Positions 26,525 through 34,759 of a DNA stretch of 64,000 nt are shown here, one piece after another (within the stretch, counting starts at the first letter, position 1; every line of letters begins with the position of its first letter). Source of the stretch: Pseudomonas fluorescens (GTDB taxonomy: Bacteria; Pseudomonadota; Gammaproteobacteria; Pseudomonadales; Pseudomonadaceae); contig NZ_CABVIY010000003.1 of NCBI RefSeq assembly GCF_902498195.1, positions 310,001 to 374,000 of the forward strand, in the 5' to 3' direction. The notes under the pieces were generated by a model. It did not search any database and was not told the origin of the DNA. It saw nothing but the letters and a program-made list of their open reading frames with translations. The position numbers and the translations under genes were made by a program.

Positions 26525-26630
26525 CGATGGTCGGCTCGATTTTACTTATGGTATCGGGGACAGGGCATTTCGCATGCCAGCCTGCACACGCCTGAATCCG
26601 GGAGGCTGATAAAGCCTGAGCGGAAAGAGT

Positions 26631-26646
26631 GCTGTGATATCACAGC
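26631..26646. promoter_or_regulatory. 16-bp perfect palindrome upstream of the PAS/activator operon
   Basis: GCTGTGATATCACAGC lies 107 bp upstream of the PAS gene start. Perfect dyad symmetry in a promoter position suggests an operator, binding protein unknown. The half-sites are too close together for a Vfr/CRP site. Confidence 0.4.
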
Positions 26647-26689
26647 AAAATAGGCATTTATGCAGCACATTACAAATCCCTGAGGGAAC

Positions 26690-26809
26690 TGTGTAGGAGC
26701 TGACGAGTGAAACGAGGCTGCGATCTTTTAACGTTAAAAAACAAGATCAAAAGATCGCAGCCTCGTTTCACTCGTCAGCTCCTACAAGCTCCTACAAGCT
26801 CCTACACAG
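26690..26809. repeat. Inverted repeat, CTGTGTAGGAGCTG...GCTGCGATCTTTT family, with tandem tail
   Basis: Third copy of the GCTGCGATCTTTTGA family. The right end carries three near-tandem copies of AGCTCCTACA, so the arm has been duplicated at the tip. Confidence 0.85.
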
Positions 26810-26914
26810 CTCCCATAAACGGCGGCGATAGCATTTTTCCGTCCTGCGGCGTTTTTCACAGAACGAAAACGGTCTAAAAACACCGTCGCATTTCGTGAGG
26901 GCTTTGCTAATCTC

Positions 26915-27148
26915 AATTTTGTAGGTGAAAACGCAGACTTATGCGCAAGCGGATAGCGAGGACGCGTGGGGCGCGCTCCGAAGGGTACACGGTTAGAAAG
27001 ATCTCCGCGCTGAGATCCAGCCCTTATGCCGTGTGAAGCAGGACAGTGCATTGCTGTTCCTGTGAGAGTCCTGATAAACCTCGTAAGCCAGAGACCAGCA
27101 CTGGCCACCTACTAAATCCTCCCAGAGCCCGCCTTGTGCGGGCTTTTT
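26915..27148 (+). ncRNA. Candidate structured RNA with its own terminator, cobalamin-box-like
   Basis: No plausible ORF. A closing stem is formed by GUAGGUG (26921-26927) and CACCUAC (27106-27112), perfect over 7 bp. Inside are hairpins GAUCUC/GAGAUC, CAGGA-CAG/CUG-UUCCUG and GCCAG/CUGGC, plus a possible pseudoknot (AAGGG with CCCUU interleaved with ACACGG and CCGUGU). AGCCAGAGACC at 27086-27096 is close to the B12 box of cobalamin riboswitches, and AAGGGUACACGGUUAGAA recalls their core, but the rest does not align clearly. A terminator follows at once. No co-directional gene is nearby (the next is at 27945), so it looks like a free sRNA or orphan riboswitch. Confidence 0.5.
27126..27148 (+). 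terminator. Rho-independent terminator of the candidate RNA
   Basis: AGCCCGC and GCGGGCT with loop CTTGT, followed by TTTT. It ends the structured RNA. Confidence 0.8.
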
Positions 27149-27179
27149 AATGTCCGTCGGCTGAATATGTCCCGCTTTT

Positions 27180-27265
27180 CTGTGGGAGCGAGCCTGCTCG
27201 CGATGGTGTGTCAGCTACAGCGATGTGTCTGATACACCATCGCGAGCGTGCTCGCTCCTACACAG
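27180..27265. repeat. REPIN (GAG/CTC variant)
   Basis: TGTGGGAGCGAGCCTGCTCG paired with an imperfect complement CGAGCGTGCTCGCTCCTACA. It lies just 3' of the OsmC gene. Confidence 0.85.
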
Positions 27266-27273
27266 GTCGGCGT

Positions 27274-27693
27274 TTAAACCAGGTTGATCGTCACGTCGAT
27301 GTTGCCCCGGGTCGCCTTGGAGTACGGGCAGGTCTGGTGGGCGGCGTCCACCAGGGTGCGGGCCAGCGCCGGGTCCAGGCCGGGCAGGCTTACATTCAGG
27401 CGCGCCTGGAGGAAAAACGCGGTGTCGCTTTTGCCCAGGTCAATTTCGGTGGCGACGCTGACGTCAGCCGGCAGGCTCACCTTCAACGCGGTCGCGGCCT
27501 TGCCCATGGCGCCGATGAAACAGGCGGACCAACCGGCACCCAGCAGTTGTTCGGGATTGGTGCCACTGCCGGACGAACCTGGCGGGGAAAGCTTGACGTC
27601 CAGGCGTCCGTCGTCGCTGCGCGATTCGCCCTGGCGGCCGCCGGTGGTAACGGTCTTGCCGGTGTACAGCACGGTGTCGATTGGATTGATCAT
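27274..27693 (-). CDS. Ohr/OsmC-family organic hydroperoxide resistance protein
   Basis: 139 residues from ATG 27693 (AGGAG upstream); a longer frame to 27885 has no support. It reduces organic hydroperoxides through two redox cysteines, seen in SACFIGAMG and QTCPYSKAT, the Ohr subgroup arrangement. No OhrR-type regulator lies next to it. Confidence 0.93.
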   Translation of the reverse strand: MINPIDTVLYTGKTVTTGGRQGESRSDDGRLDVKLSPPGSSGSGTNPEQLLGAGWSACFIGAMGKAATALKVSLPADVSVATEIDLGKSDTAFFLQARLNVSLPGLDPALARTLVDAAHQTCPYSKATRGNIDVTINLV

Positions 27694-27944
27694 GGGGGCT
27701 CCTGAAGATTTTTGGTGTTGGCCCTGGATGTCGCTCGACGGATCGAAAAACACCTGGAGGCCGCCCGCGCACTTTTTCACCGTCATGTACGCGGTGTGTG
27801 TCTTCAACCTGCCTTTGTGTATCGCTCTGTACCCTGGCCCGGCAAAGCTACACGGCGATACAAAACACTGACCCGGGAACTTCACACAACCGCCGGGCGG
27901 CTTTTGCTAGCCTGCGCTTTCCGTTTTCCAACAGGCACCCATCA

Positions 27945-28379
27945 ATGTTCAACATCCGAGTCATGACCCTGGACGATTACGAGGCGGTCATGGAGTTCAT
28001 GGCCAACACCCCGGGCATCGCCCTGCGCGATGCCGACTCCCGCGAGGCGACCGCGCGTTACCTGCAACGCAATCCCGGGATGAGTTTCGTCGCTGAAGTC
28101 GACGATGTGCTGGTCGGCTGCGTGATGAGCGGGCATGACGGTCGGCGAGGTTACCTGCAGCATTTGCTGGTGCTGCCGGCGTATCGGCGCCGGGGGATTG
28201 CCCAGGGCCTGGTCGAGTGTTGCCTGGCTGTTCTGGAGCAGCAGGGGATCGTCAAATGTCACCTTGATGTGTTCAAGACCAATGAGGCTGCGGCGCGATA
28301 TTGGCGCAGGCAGGGGTGGCAGTTGCGGGAGGATATTGATCGGTATTCGTTCATTCGGTCGGGGGGCGGGAATGCCTGA
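27945..28379 (+). CDS. GNAT-family N-acetyltransferase
   Basis: 144 residues from ATG 27945. The acetyl-CoA binding motif A is visible as LLVLPAYRRRGIAQGLVECC, followed by the C-terminal NEAAARYWRRQGWQL motif of small GNAT enzymes. Substrate unknown. It is divergent from the OsmC gene. Confidence 0.9.
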   Translation: MFNIRVMTLDDYEAVMEFMANTPGIALRDADSREATARYLQRNPGMSFVAEVDDVLVGCVMSGHDGRRGYLQHLLVLPAYRRRGIAQGLVECCLAVLEQQGIVKCHLDVFKTNEAAARYWRRQGWQLREDIDRYSFIRSGGGNA

Positions 28380-28410
28380 TTGAGGGAACGGCGAGTCACT
28401 TGGAAAAGCC

Positions 28411-28500
28411 TCTGGCAGCAAAGCTTGCTCGCGATGGCGGCGGGTCCATCCACATTGATGTCGCCTGACACATCGCTTTCGCGAGCAAGTTTCACTCCTG
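28411..28500. repeat. Degenerate REPIN
   Basis: AAGCTTGCTCGCGATGGCGG and CGCTTTCGCGAGCAAGTTTC are still complementary, but the outer GTGGGAGC ends are lost. A decayed copy. Confidence 0.7.
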
Positions 28501-28520
28501 CATGGGCGCGTTCACCCGCT

Positions 28521-28739
28521 TTACTGGAGGGCCTGCGATGAATTCGGCTCGTGACCGATGTACTTCGGTCCTGCCAGTGCCCAAAGGAGCAAGCCAACCA
28601 GCGGCATAAACACGATTACCACCATCCACACCCCCCGAGTGCTGGATTTGCCTTCGCTTTTGCGCAACCGGTTGATCGCCCACAATTCGATCGCTAAAAG
28701 CACGGCCGCCAATACAAACCACGTCGTTTCAATGTGCAT
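28521..28739 (-). CDS. Small membrane protein, PLDc_N type
   Basis: 72 residues, ATG 28739 behind AGGAGGTG. Two membrane segments separated by a basic loop (RLRKSEGKSS), with the ending MPLVGLLLWALAGPK characteristic of the phospholipase-D N-terminal-like (PLDc_N) domain. Found alone it has no catalytic part; role unknown. Confidence 0.8.
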   Translation of the reverse strand: MHIETTWFVLAAVLLAIELWAINRLRKSEGKSSTRGVWMVVIVFMPLVGLLLWALAGPKYIGHEPNSSQALQ

Positions 28740-28929
28740 GAGTCACCTCCTGATGGTCATTCGGTTAGGCGGGTACTCACCGGCAGGGTTCATTAATTTT
28801 TCCGGGAGGCGCTGCTCGGGGTCGGTGCTCAACACGCTCGCAGGCACCCTGTGATTTAGCGAAAGCCAACCCAAGGGACTTGATGCATGATGGTGGGCGA
28901 GCGTCACCCGACACGTGCAGGAGAGGCCC

Positions 28930-31629
28930 ATGAACCCGCCCGAGCGTCATGACCCGTTGCCCGGCCAGTCAGCCGAAGATCACCAGGAAATTGCGGAGTG
29001 GCGCGATGCCCTGTTGTCTGTCATCGCCCATGGCGGCGCGGACCAGGCCAGGCGGATTCTCGACCGGCTGGTGGCCGTGGCGAGGGAGTCGGATCTCGGT
29101 TGGCGACCCAGCCATCGCACGCCTTACATCAACACCCTTGGCGTTGAGCAGCAGCCTGTATTCCCTGGGGATTTGGCCATTGAAGAACGGCTGGCCTCGA
29201 TCATGCGCTGGAACGCGCTGGCGATGGTTGCCAGGGCCAACCATGCCTATGGCGAATTGGGCGGGCACATCGCCAGTTACGCCAGCGCCGCCGACCTGTT
29301 CGAAGTGGGTTTCAACCATTTCTTCAAGGCGCGTACCGACACCAGCGGTGGCGACCTGGTGTTCTATCAGCCGCATTCGGCGCCGGGTGTCTACGCCCGG
29401 GCGTTCCTCGAAGGACGCCTCGATGAGCAGGACCTGCAACACTATCGGCAGGAAATCGGCGCTCGCGCCCATGGCGCGCGAGGCCTGTCGAGTTATCCGC
29501 ACCCGTGGCTGATGCCGGACTTCTGGCAGTTCCCCACCGGCTCCATGGGCATCGGTCCGATCAGCTCGATCTACCAGGCGCGTTTCATGCGCTATCTGCA
29601 CCACCGTGGCCTGCAAGACACCACGGGCCGGACCGTCTGGGGAGTGTTCGGCGACGGCGAAATGGACGAGCCCGAGAGCATGTCGGCGCTGACCCTGGCC
29701 GCGCGGGAGGGGCTGGACAATCTGGTGTGGGTGGTCAACTGCAACCTGCAACGCCTGGACGGGCCGGTGCGTGGCAACGGCCGCATCATCGACGAACTGG
29801 AAGCGCTGTTCGGCGGCGCCGGCTGGAACGTGATCAAACTGGTCTGGGGCTCCGATTGGGACAGCCTGTTCGCCCGTGATACCGAGGGCGCCCTGGTCAA
29901 GGCGTTGTCCAGCACCGTCGATGGCCAGTTCCAGACATTCGCGACCAAGGACGGGCGTTTCAACCGTGAGCAGTTCTTCGGCCAGAACGAGGCCCTGGCG
30001 CAGTTGGCCGAGGGCCTGAGCGATGAGCAGATCGACCGCCTCAAGCGCGGTGGTCATGACCTGGTGAAGATCTTTGCCGCGTATCACAGCGCACAGCTTG
30101 AAAGCAGCAAGCCCACGGTGGTTTTGGCGCAGACCAAGAAGGGTTTCGGCATGGGCGACGCGGGGCAGGGCAAGATGACCGTGCACCAGCAGAAGAAACT
30201 CGACAAGGACGCCTTGCTCGCCTTTCGCAACCGCTTCAACTTGCCGTTGACCGATGAGCAGGCCGCCGCGCTGAGCTTCTTCAAGCCGGACGAAAACAGC
30301 GCCGAGATGCGCTACCTGCATGAACGTCGCCGTGCGCTGGGCGGCTACATGCCGGCGCGATCCTCTGTCTGTGCGCCATTGCCGATTCCGGATATCAATG
30401 GCTACGGCACGTTCGCCATCGCCGCCGATGGCAAGGAAATGTCGACCACGATGGCTTTCGTCCGCCTGCTCGGCGGGTTGCTGCGGGACAAGCAATTGGG
30501 GCCGCGCATCGTGCCGATTGTGGCGGACGAGGCGCGGACGTTCGGCATGGCCAGCCTGTTCAAGCAGATCGGTATCTACTCCAGCGTCGGGCAACGCTAT
30601 GAACCGGAAGACATCGGTTCGATCCTCAGCTATCGCGAAGCCCTCGATGGCCAGATCCTGGAGGAGGGCATCAGCGAGGCGGGGGCGATCAGTTCCTGGG
30701 TCGCCGCCGCGACCAGTTACTCGGTTCATGGCTTGCCCATGCTGCCGTTCTATATCTACTACTCGATGTTCGGGTTCCAGCGCATTGGCGACCTGATCTG
30801 GGCCGCCGCCGATCAACGGGCTCGCGGCTTCCTGCTCGGTGCCACCGCCGGCCGCACGACCCTGGGCGGCGAAGGCCTGCAACACCAGGACGGCAGCAGC
30901 CACCTGATGGCCGCGACGGTCCCCAACTGCCGGGCGTACGACCCGGCCTTTGCCGGCGAATTCGCGGTGATCCTGGATCACGGCATGCGTCAGATGCTCG
31001 AGCGCCAGGTGGACGAGTTTTACTACGTCACCCTGATGAACGAGAACTACCCGCAGCCCAACCTGCCGGCAGGTGTCGAAGCAGCCATCATCAAGGGCAT
31101 GTACCGGTTTGCCCGACATGAATCAAAAGCTGCCCGTGGTCGCGTGCAGTTGCTGGGTTCGGGCGCCATCCTGCGCGAAGTCATCGCCGCCGCCGGGTTA
31201 CTGGCCAGTGACTGGAACATCGACAGCCAGGTGTGGAGCGTCACCAGTTTCACCGAACTGGCCCGTGATGCCCGGGAGGTCGAACGCTGGAATCGCCTGC
31301 ATCCACAACAACCGGCGCGGCACAGTCACCTGCAAGCGTCGCTCGACGACCGGGCTCCGGTCATTGCCTGTACCGATTACGTTCGCGCGGTGCCGCAACT
31401 GATTGCCAGTTATACGACGGGCCGATACACCGCGCTCGGCACCGACGGTTTCGGGCGCAGTGACACCCGCCAGCGGCTGCGCCGGTTCTTCGAAGTGGAT
31501 CGTCATCAGATCGTCTTGAGTGCGCTGACCGCGCTGGTTCACGAAGGGCAAATGGCGGCGGATGTGTGTGCCGAGGCGATCGCCAGGTACGCCATGGACG
31601 TGGACGGCATGGCGCCCTGGGAGACATGA
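28930..31629 (+). CDS. Homodimeric 2-oxoacid dehydrogenase E1 (AceE-like), orphan
   Basis: 899 residues from ATG 28930 (GGAG upstream; a GTG at 28915 is possible). Full-length homodimeric pyruvate dehydrogenase E1 with the ThDP motif GDGEMDEPES...NCN at about residues 241-270 and conserved SYPHPWLMPDFWQFPTGSMG. It decarboxylates a 2-oxoacid and transfers the acyl group to an E2 lipoyl domain. No aceF or lpd lies nearby, so it is a paralogue that must borrow an E2, similar to the alpha-ketobutyrate E1 (MdeB) of methionine catabolism in P. putida. Substrate uncertain. Confidence 0.9.
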   Translation: MNPPERHDPLPGQSAEDHQEIAEWRDALLSVIAHGGADQARRILDRLVAVARESDLGWRPSHRTPYINTLGVEQQPVFPGDLAIEERLASIMRWNALAMVARANHAYGELGGHIASYASAADLFEVGFNHFFKARTDTSGGDLVFYQPHSAPGVYARAFLEGRLDEQDLQHYRQEIGARAHGARGLSSYPHPWLMPDFWQFPTGSMGIGPISSIYQARFMRYLHHRGLQDTTGRTVWGVFGDGEMDEPESMSALTLAAREGLDNLVWVVNCNLQRLDGPVRGNGRIIDELEALFGGAGWNVIKLVWGSDWDSLFARDTEGALVKALSSTVDGQFQTFATKDGRFNREQFFGQNEALAQLAEGLSDEQIDRLKRGGHDLVKIFAAYHSAQLESSKPTVVLAQTKKGFGMGDAGQGKMTVHQQKKLDKDALLAFRNRFNLPLTDEQAAALSFFKPDENSAEMRYLHERRRALGGYMPARSSVCAPLPIPDINGYGTFAIAADGKEMSTTMAFVRLLGGLLRDKQLGPRIVPIVADEARTFGMASLFKQIGIYSSVGQRYEPEDIGSILSYREALDGQILEEGISEAGAISSWVAAATSYSVHGLPMLPFYIYYSMFGFQRIGDLIWAAADQRARGFLLGATAGRTTLGGEGLQHQDGSSHLMAATVPNCRAYDPAFAGEFAVILDHGMRQMLERQVDEFYYVTLMNENYPQPNLPAGVEAAIIKGMYRFARHESKAARGRVQLLGSGAILREVIAAAGLLASDWNIDSQVWSVTSFTELARDAREVERWNRLHPQQPARHSHLQASLDDRAPVIACTDYVRAVPQLIASYTTGRYTALGTDGFGRSDTRQRLRRFFEVDRHQIVLSALTALVHEGQMAADVCAEAIARYAMDVDGMAPWET

Positions 31630-31645
31630 AAGCGCCAGCTCTGAG

Positions 31646-32701
31646 TCAGGGCTGATCAGCTTTGATGCGATTGAAGGAGACTGAAAGGAGTTTTTTCAAC
31701 GAACGGGCAAGCGGAACTTCTACTTTCTTGTGAATGATGTAAGAGGCACCCAGCATCAAGGCGATGGTGCCCCATAACAGCACGTGTGAATTGACCGCCG
31801 GGTAGGCGATGTTGAAGATCATGAAACCGATCATTTGGTGCAGCAGGTAAAGCGGGTAGGTGATTGCCCCTGCGGTCGTCCAGTTCAATCGCCCGATGAC
31901 GCCCGTCCTGTTCATGATGATCAAAAGGAATGTGACGAAGAACAGGGTGATGATGCTGCACACGATCAGCGGGCTGAACTCGGTGGGGTATTTGCTTTCG
32001 AGCAATGCGGCCCATGCCACCGCGGTGTAGCAGGCCAGTGCCAATGCGCCGATCAACAGGAACACTCGCGTCTTGGTGAATCCCTTGTTCCACAGGAGGT
32101 AGAACGTTGCACCCGCGATGAAATAGGCGGCGTAGTCGGTAATCAATATCGAGCGCAGCTTTTCAAACGCGAGCCCTTCTGCCGTGGCGGCAATCAAGAG
32201 CCAGACCACCAGGCAGCTCTCGATTTTTTCAATTTTCCTCATGCCCAGCAGTACCGAAATCATCAGGTAGAACTTTATTTCCACAAACAGTGACCAGTAC
32301 ACGCCATCGATGGGCGGCACACCGATGAATTCGCTCAGTAGTGTCATGTTGACAAGGTATTGATAAAAATCGGCGGTGTACCGGGGTTGTCCGATGGCCA
32401 GGGTGATCACGAACGTCAGGGTGCAGCACGCCCAGAACGCCGGGTAGAGACGGATGGCGCGGGAGATGAAAAACACTTTGAGGTTGTTGTTCGAAGCGGT
32501 CATCAGGATGACGAATCCGCTGATCATGAAAAACAGCTCGACACCCAGGTAACCGTATTTCGCCGGCTCTGCCAGCAACGGGTAGGGCATCGTGGACATG
32601 TCGCCTTTTGCGTAGCCACGGAACGCATAGTGAAAAAACACCACGGCCATGGCTGCCAGAAAACGCAGCAAGTCCAGTTCATTCAGCCGGCGTTTGATCA
32701 C
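31646..32701 (-). CDS. Membrane acyltransferase (acyltransferase 3 / OafA-like)
   Basis: 351 residues from GTG 32701, which has GGAG 9 nt upstream; a GTG at 32746 would add 15 residues but has a poorer site. About ten membrane segments. The family signature is present: ELDLLRFLAAMAVVFFHY and later ELFFMISGFVI. It probably O-acetylates or succinylates the exopolysaccharide made by the neighbouring locus. It is the last gene of that locus and is separated from the GH16 gene by a nested repeat. Convergent with the E1 gene. Confidence 0.87.
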   Translation of the reverse strand: MIKRRLNELDLLRFLAAMAVVFFHYAFRGYAKGDMSTMPYPLLAEPAKYGYLGVELFFMISGFVILMTASNNNLKVFFISRAIRLYPAFWACCTLTFVITLAIGQPRYTADFYQYLVNMTLLSEFIGVPPIDGVYWSLFVEIKFYLMISVLLGMRKIEKIESCLVVWLLIAATAEGLAFEKLRSILITDYAAYFIAGATFYLLWNKGFTKTRVFLLIGALALACYTAVAWAALLESKYPTEFSPLIVCSIITLFFVTFLLIIMNRTGVIGRLNWTTAGAITYPLYLLHQMIGFMIFNIAYPAVNSHVLLWGTIALMLGASYIIHKKVEVPLARSLKKLLSVSFNRIKADQP

Positions 32702-33054
32702 GAATGTGCGCTCCAGTTTTTTTGGCGCTGATGGACAACTGATCACCCTGCCGATTGAACGGGTGTGCCGGGGTGGGGAGTAGAGCGGGCAGGGCTGCCG
32801 CAGGCTCCTGCGTCGGGTGAGCCAGGGCTGGGGCGTGTCGGTTATTGGGTGTGGATCCGTTGCTGCGGTAACGGCGGCTTATGGTTCCGCTCTTACAGCG
32901 GGTCACTTTGAATAGCTGTACGGACTGGACACATGGTCGCCGCGCTGGGCCATCCCTGGCCCAGCGCGGCTAAACCGGCGTCCTGGCGGTTTACCCACTG
33001 CGCAATGCCTGCGTTCGGCCATCGTGGTTTAACGGGGCGCCCAGATCAAAATCA
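32702..33054. repeat. Non-coding stretch with dispersed repeat fragments
   Basis: No gene seen. It contains GGTTCCGCTCTTACAGCGGG near 32885-32905 and TGGTTTAACGGGGCGCCC near 33024-33041, blocks also found in the opposite order at 16800-16985. These are parts of the same dispersed intergenic repeat. Confidence 0.55.
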
Positions 33055-33260
33055 AAAGCCAAAGCGAGGCGGCCTGATAGCCGACCTGACTCTTGTTGAT
33101 GTACACCGTTCAAAATGTGGGAGCGGGCTTGCTCGCGAAGGCGGTTGTCAGTTGACACATGTATTGACTGACACACCGCCTTCGCGAGCAAGCCCGCTCC
33201 CACAGGGGGACGCGTACATCCGCGAATCAGGTCGGCTTTAAGGCCGCCTCGCTTGGCTTT
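33055..33260. repeat. Nested palindrome: REPIN inside an outer inverted repeat (copy 2)
   Basis: The left arm starts AAAGCCAAAGCGAGGCGGCC at 33055 and the right arm ends GCCGCCTCGCTTGGCTTT at 33260. Together about 34 bp of inverted repeat enclose a REPIN at 33116-33206. Same design as 16593-16782. Confidence 0.8.
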
Positions 33261-33292
33261 GGCTGTTGAGGTGTACGCCCCAAAAATAGCGT

Positions 33293-34759
33293 TCACCGCC
33301 CTCGCTGCCACACCTTGACGTAATCAACACTAAAGGTAGAAGGCAGATCCGCATCATCAACGACCCCGAACCATTGCCACATGGCCTCGCTGTCAAAAAC
33401 AACCTGCATCGGGAAGAAGAAGTGGTTGTTCTTCGACTCCCTGACCAGCACGCCATCGACGTACCAGCGCAGGCTGTCGGGCCGCCAGTCGAAGCCGTAG
33501 ACGTGAAAGTCATCGGCCAGGCGCCAGGGGCTGATCCAGTTGCTGCCGTCGGCGATATGTTCGGTGCTCTGCGGCGTGGCCCAGAGGTGGGCGTTCATGT
33601 TGTATCGCCGGTCGAAGGCCGCGCCCTTGGTCTTGCCGCCAATTTCGAAGATGTCGATTTCGGTGGCGTTGTCGGCCATGCCCGTCCAGGCCAGCCAGAA
33701 GGCGCTGGAGCCTGCGGAGTTCATGGGTTTGGCGCGTGCTTCGTAATAGCCGTAGAAACCGCGTTCATTAGTACGCACCATGGCCGAGGAGTAGTCCTTG
33801 AAGCCCAGCTGGACGTACTTGTGCGGCAGGGTTTCCTTGCGAAAGACAATGTTCAGGTGGCCCTTGTCGACGCTGGCATTGTCCGGCTTGAACAGGGCCG
33901 GTTTGCGTCCCAGGGACTCGTTGCCGATGGCATTGTTGACGTGCCAGCGGGCACGGTCGAGGGTGGCGCCATTGAAGTCGTCGGACAGTGTCGGGTCGAG
34001 CGTCCACTGACCGGCATTGGCCTGGTCTGACAGCGGCAGTCGGGCGTTGGTCCGGGCCGGCACTGTGCCCAGCGGTCCGACACGGGTCCAGGTGTCGGCC
34101 ACGGCGGGGATGGCCACCGACCACTTGTGCGCCAGGTACTCAAACGCCTGCCGACGCTCCGCCAGCGAGGCAAACCGACGGTCATACACCAACACTTCGG
34201 CGATGTCGCCGCGAAAGTTCTCGGCATTGCCAATGGCATTGCGTCCCACGGCATATGGACCGATGGGCACATCGTCAAGCTCCAGGACGGAAACGGTCGG
34301 TGCATACGCGGTGGCCTGTTGCAGGCTGATGGCGAAATTGGGCAACACATTATCGTTGTTGGCTGTTTGCGGCCGTGAACTGAACAAGCGTTGCCAGGGA
34401 TCGACCTTGGCTTGTTCGGGTAGGCGACGGGACACGATCAATACCGTCACATCGCCTTTGGCTGTGCGAATGCTGTTGCCCAGAAACGCCGAAGCGCCAC
34501 TGAACCGCACCACCGAATGACCATTCAAGGCGTTGTTCACCCACTGCGGCGGCGAAGCGGCATCGTCGACCCTGGCGTCATTGGAGCGGGCGGATTTGTC
34601 GCTCCAGCGCTGAATCCGGCCCTGCGCATCCAGGGGCAGGGTGGTCGCATCGGCCGCGTCCAGCCACAGTACCAGCCCTGTGGCAGGTGGCTGCGCGGCC
34701 TCGCCAGCCAGCGACAGCAGCAACAGGCAGGCCGCCAGCCATGGCTTGATGCCCGGCAT
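33293..34759 (-). CDS. Secreted LamG-GH16 glycoside hydrolase/transglycosylase
   Basis: 488 residues from ATG 34759, which overlaps the galE stop (TGATG). Signal peptide at residues about 1-22 (WLAACLLLLSLAGEAAQ). Residues about 25-230 form a concanavalin/LamG-like beta-sandwich (ATGLVLWLDAADATTLP). The C-terminal half is GH16: the catalytic EIDIFE is at about residues 366-371, preceded by SSAFWLAW. It would cut or remodel a beta-glucan-type polymer in the periplasm or outside the cell. Its place inside the exopolysaccharide operon suggests it trims or releases that polymer. Confidence 0.88.
   Translation of the reverse strand: MPGIKPWLAACLLLLSLAGEAAQPPATGLVLWLDAADATTLPLDAQGRIQRWSDKSARSNDARVDDAASPPQWVNNALNGHSVVRFSGASAFLGNSIRTAKGDVTVLIVSRRLPEQAKVDPWQRLFSSRPQTANNDNVLPNFAISLQQATAYAPTVSVLELDDVPIGPYAVGRNAIGNAENFRGDIAEVLVYDRRFASLAERRQAFEYLAHKWSVAIPAVADTWTRVGPLGTVPARTNARLPLSDQANAGQWTLDPTLSDDFNGATLDRARWHVNNAIGNESLGRKPALFKPDNASVDKGHLNIVFRKETLPHKYVQLGFKDYSSAMVRTNERGFYGYYEARAKPMNSAGSSAFWLAWTGMADNATEIDIFEIGGKTKGAAFDRRYNMNAHLWATPQSTEHIADGSNWISPWRLADDFHVYGFDWRPDSLRWYVDGVLVRESKNNHFFFPMQVVFDSEAMWQWFGVVDDADLPSTFSVDYVKVWQRGR

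Noticed and set aside
26631..26646. TGTGATATCACA as a Vfr/CRP site
   Set aside because: Vfr needs TGTGA-N6-TCACA; here only two bases separate the half-sites.
26782..27108. 108-codon minus-strand frame over the structured RNA
   Set aside because: No ribosome site or coding bias, and it runs into a REPIN-like repeat; the region folds as RNA.
28969..31119. 716-codon minus-strand frame opposite the AceE-like gene
   Set aside because: Antisense shadow; the plus-strand E1 has full catalytic motifs.
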